Source of the DNA: an uncultured Clostridia bacterium | GTDB taxonomy: Bacteria; Bacillota; Clostridia; Oscillospirales; Acutalibacteraceae | Direction: 5' to 3' | DNA: 64,000 nt | NCBI GenBank assembly: GCA_944380875.1 | Contig: CALWJA010000099.1 | Coordinates: 34,359-98,358 of the forward strand | Shown here: piece by piece, positions 63,445-64,000 of the stretch | Layout of the letters: each line of letters starts with the position of its first letter | How positions within the stretch are numbered: the first letter of the stretch is position 1 | Translations under genes and position numbers: made by a program | The notes under the pieces: model-generated | Seen by the model: only the letters and a program-made list of their open reading frames with translations | Databases searched by the model: none | What the model was told of the DNA's origin: nothing

Positions 63445-64000
63445 ATGGCGGATCTTCGAGTCAATATAGCGGGTGTGGAATTGCAGAACCCTCTGATCGC
63501 GGCTTCCGGCACCTTTGGTTTTGGGCATGAATACGGGGAACTGTATCCCCTTTCAGAGCTGGGAGGCATTTCCTGCAAAGGAATTACTTTAAAAGAGCGC
63601 ACAGGCAATCCGCCTCCGCGGATTGCGGAGACTCCCTCCGGTATGCTCAACGCGGTGGGATTGCAGAACCCCGGTGTGGATCATTTTCTTAAGGAAGATC
63701 TTCCCTGGCTCAGGCAGCAGGGAACGGTCGTCATCGCCAATATCGCCGGGAATACGCCGGAGGAATACTGTTCCATGGCGGAGAAACTTTCGGATTCCGA
63801 TGTGGATATGGTGGAGCTGAATATTTCCTGCCCCAATGTAAAGCAGGGTGGCGTGCAGTTCGGAACAAGCTGTGCCGGTGTGGAAGGAATTACTTCCCAG
63901 GTGCGGCGGTTCTGCAAAAAGCCTTTGATGGTAAAGCTTTCGCCCAATGTGGCGGATATAGGCGAGATTGCGGCCGCCGCGGAAGCAGCCGGGGCGGATG
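63445..64000 (+). CDS. pyrD: Dihydroorotate dehydrogenase B catalytic subunit, cut by window end
   Basis: About 185 residues are visible, with no stop before the window end. Class 1B signatures: PLIAASGTFGFGHEY, NAVGLQNPGVD and ELNISCPNVKQGG, whose cysteine is the catalytic base of this class. FMN enzyme oxidising dihydroorotate to orotate, paired with PyrK directly upstream (spacing 19 bases). The ATG follows AAGGAG. Confidence 0.95.
   Translation, partial: MADLRVNIAGVELQNPLIAASGTFGFGHEYGELYPLSELGGISCKGITLKERTGNPPPRIAETPSGMLNAVGLQNPGVDHFLKEDLPWLRQQGTVVIANIAGNTPEEYCSMAEKLSDSDVDMVELNISCPNVKQGGVQFGTSCAGVEGITSQVRRFCKKPLMVKLSPNVADIGEIAAAAEAAGAD

Noticed and set aside
1..64000. CRISPR arrays, tRNA or rRNA genes, insertion sequences, phage genes
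   Set aside because: Looked for direct repeats with spacers, transposase or integrase motifs and tRNA landmarks; none seen by eye.

Overview
The window reads as a chromosomal segment of an anaerobic, endospore-forming member of the Clostridia (Firmicutes). The evidence is a SpoIIE phosphatase and a SpoVB-type flippase, a zinc-type S14, a prolyl-tRNA synthetase of the archaeal-like short type, a T-box leader, a Rex-like operator and a trimeric NADH-linked [FeFe] hydrogenase. Base composition looks close to 50% GC. The genus cannot be told from the sequence alone. No tRNA, rRNA, insertion sequence, prophage or CRISPR array was seen; this is core genome with dense coding.

Layout. (1) 1-3.7 kb: 3' part of spoIIE, a small DUF378 membrane protein, a DUF5067-type lipoprotein. 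(2) 4.0-8.5 kb: an isoleucine-specific T-box leader followed by ilvB-ilvN-ilvA-ridA. These make acetolactate and 2-oxobutanoate, and RidA clears the reactive imine released by IlvA. (3) 8.6-13.8 kb: a MATE transporter, a CmpB-type membrane protein, spoVB and prmA. (4) 13.8-24.0 kb, minus strand: egsA, then a long aromatic operon aroF-tyrA-aroB-aroA-aroC-pheA, with aroE-aroK as a separate upstream unit. The aroF leader holds an unannotated short ORF rich in Phe/Tyr codons and an intrinsic terminator, which looks like classical ribosome-mediated attenuation. (5) 24.1-28.9 kb: acpP, beta and gamma subunits of a sodium-pumping decarboxylase without alpha subunit or biotin carrier, proS with a structured leader, and an AIM24/TIGR00266 protein. 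(6) 29.0-44.9 kb: the fused S10-spc-alpha ribosomal operon from rpsJ to rplQ, including secY, adk, map, a KOW-domain protein, infA and rpoA. Its leader carries two terminator-like hairpins, and a long structured spacer lies between rplW and rplB. (7) 45.0-46.7 kb: a MepA-like MATE gene behind a small leader that has all the parts of a transcription-terminating riboswitch. (8) 46.8-49.2 kb, minus strand: serC-serA. (9) 49.4-58.7 kb: the hydrogenase region. An upstream unit holds DRTGG, ATPase, HydS-like H-cluster protein, DRTGG and PHP genes; a downstream unit holds hydC, an ATPase, a thioredoxin-fold ferredoxin, hydB and hydA. Between them sit two Rex-like operators. (10) 58.7-64.0 kb: DUF2200 and YdcF-family genes, then pyrC-pyrF-pyrK-pyrD, with pyrD cut by the window end.

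The strongest observations beyond routine annotation are the aroF attenuator with its aromatic leader peptide, the switch-like leader in front of the second MATE gene, the paired Rex-like sites before hydC, and the co-occurring changes in the H-cluster motifs of the two H-domain proteins. All RNA structures were found by reading complementarity by eye; none has been folded or searched against Rfam.
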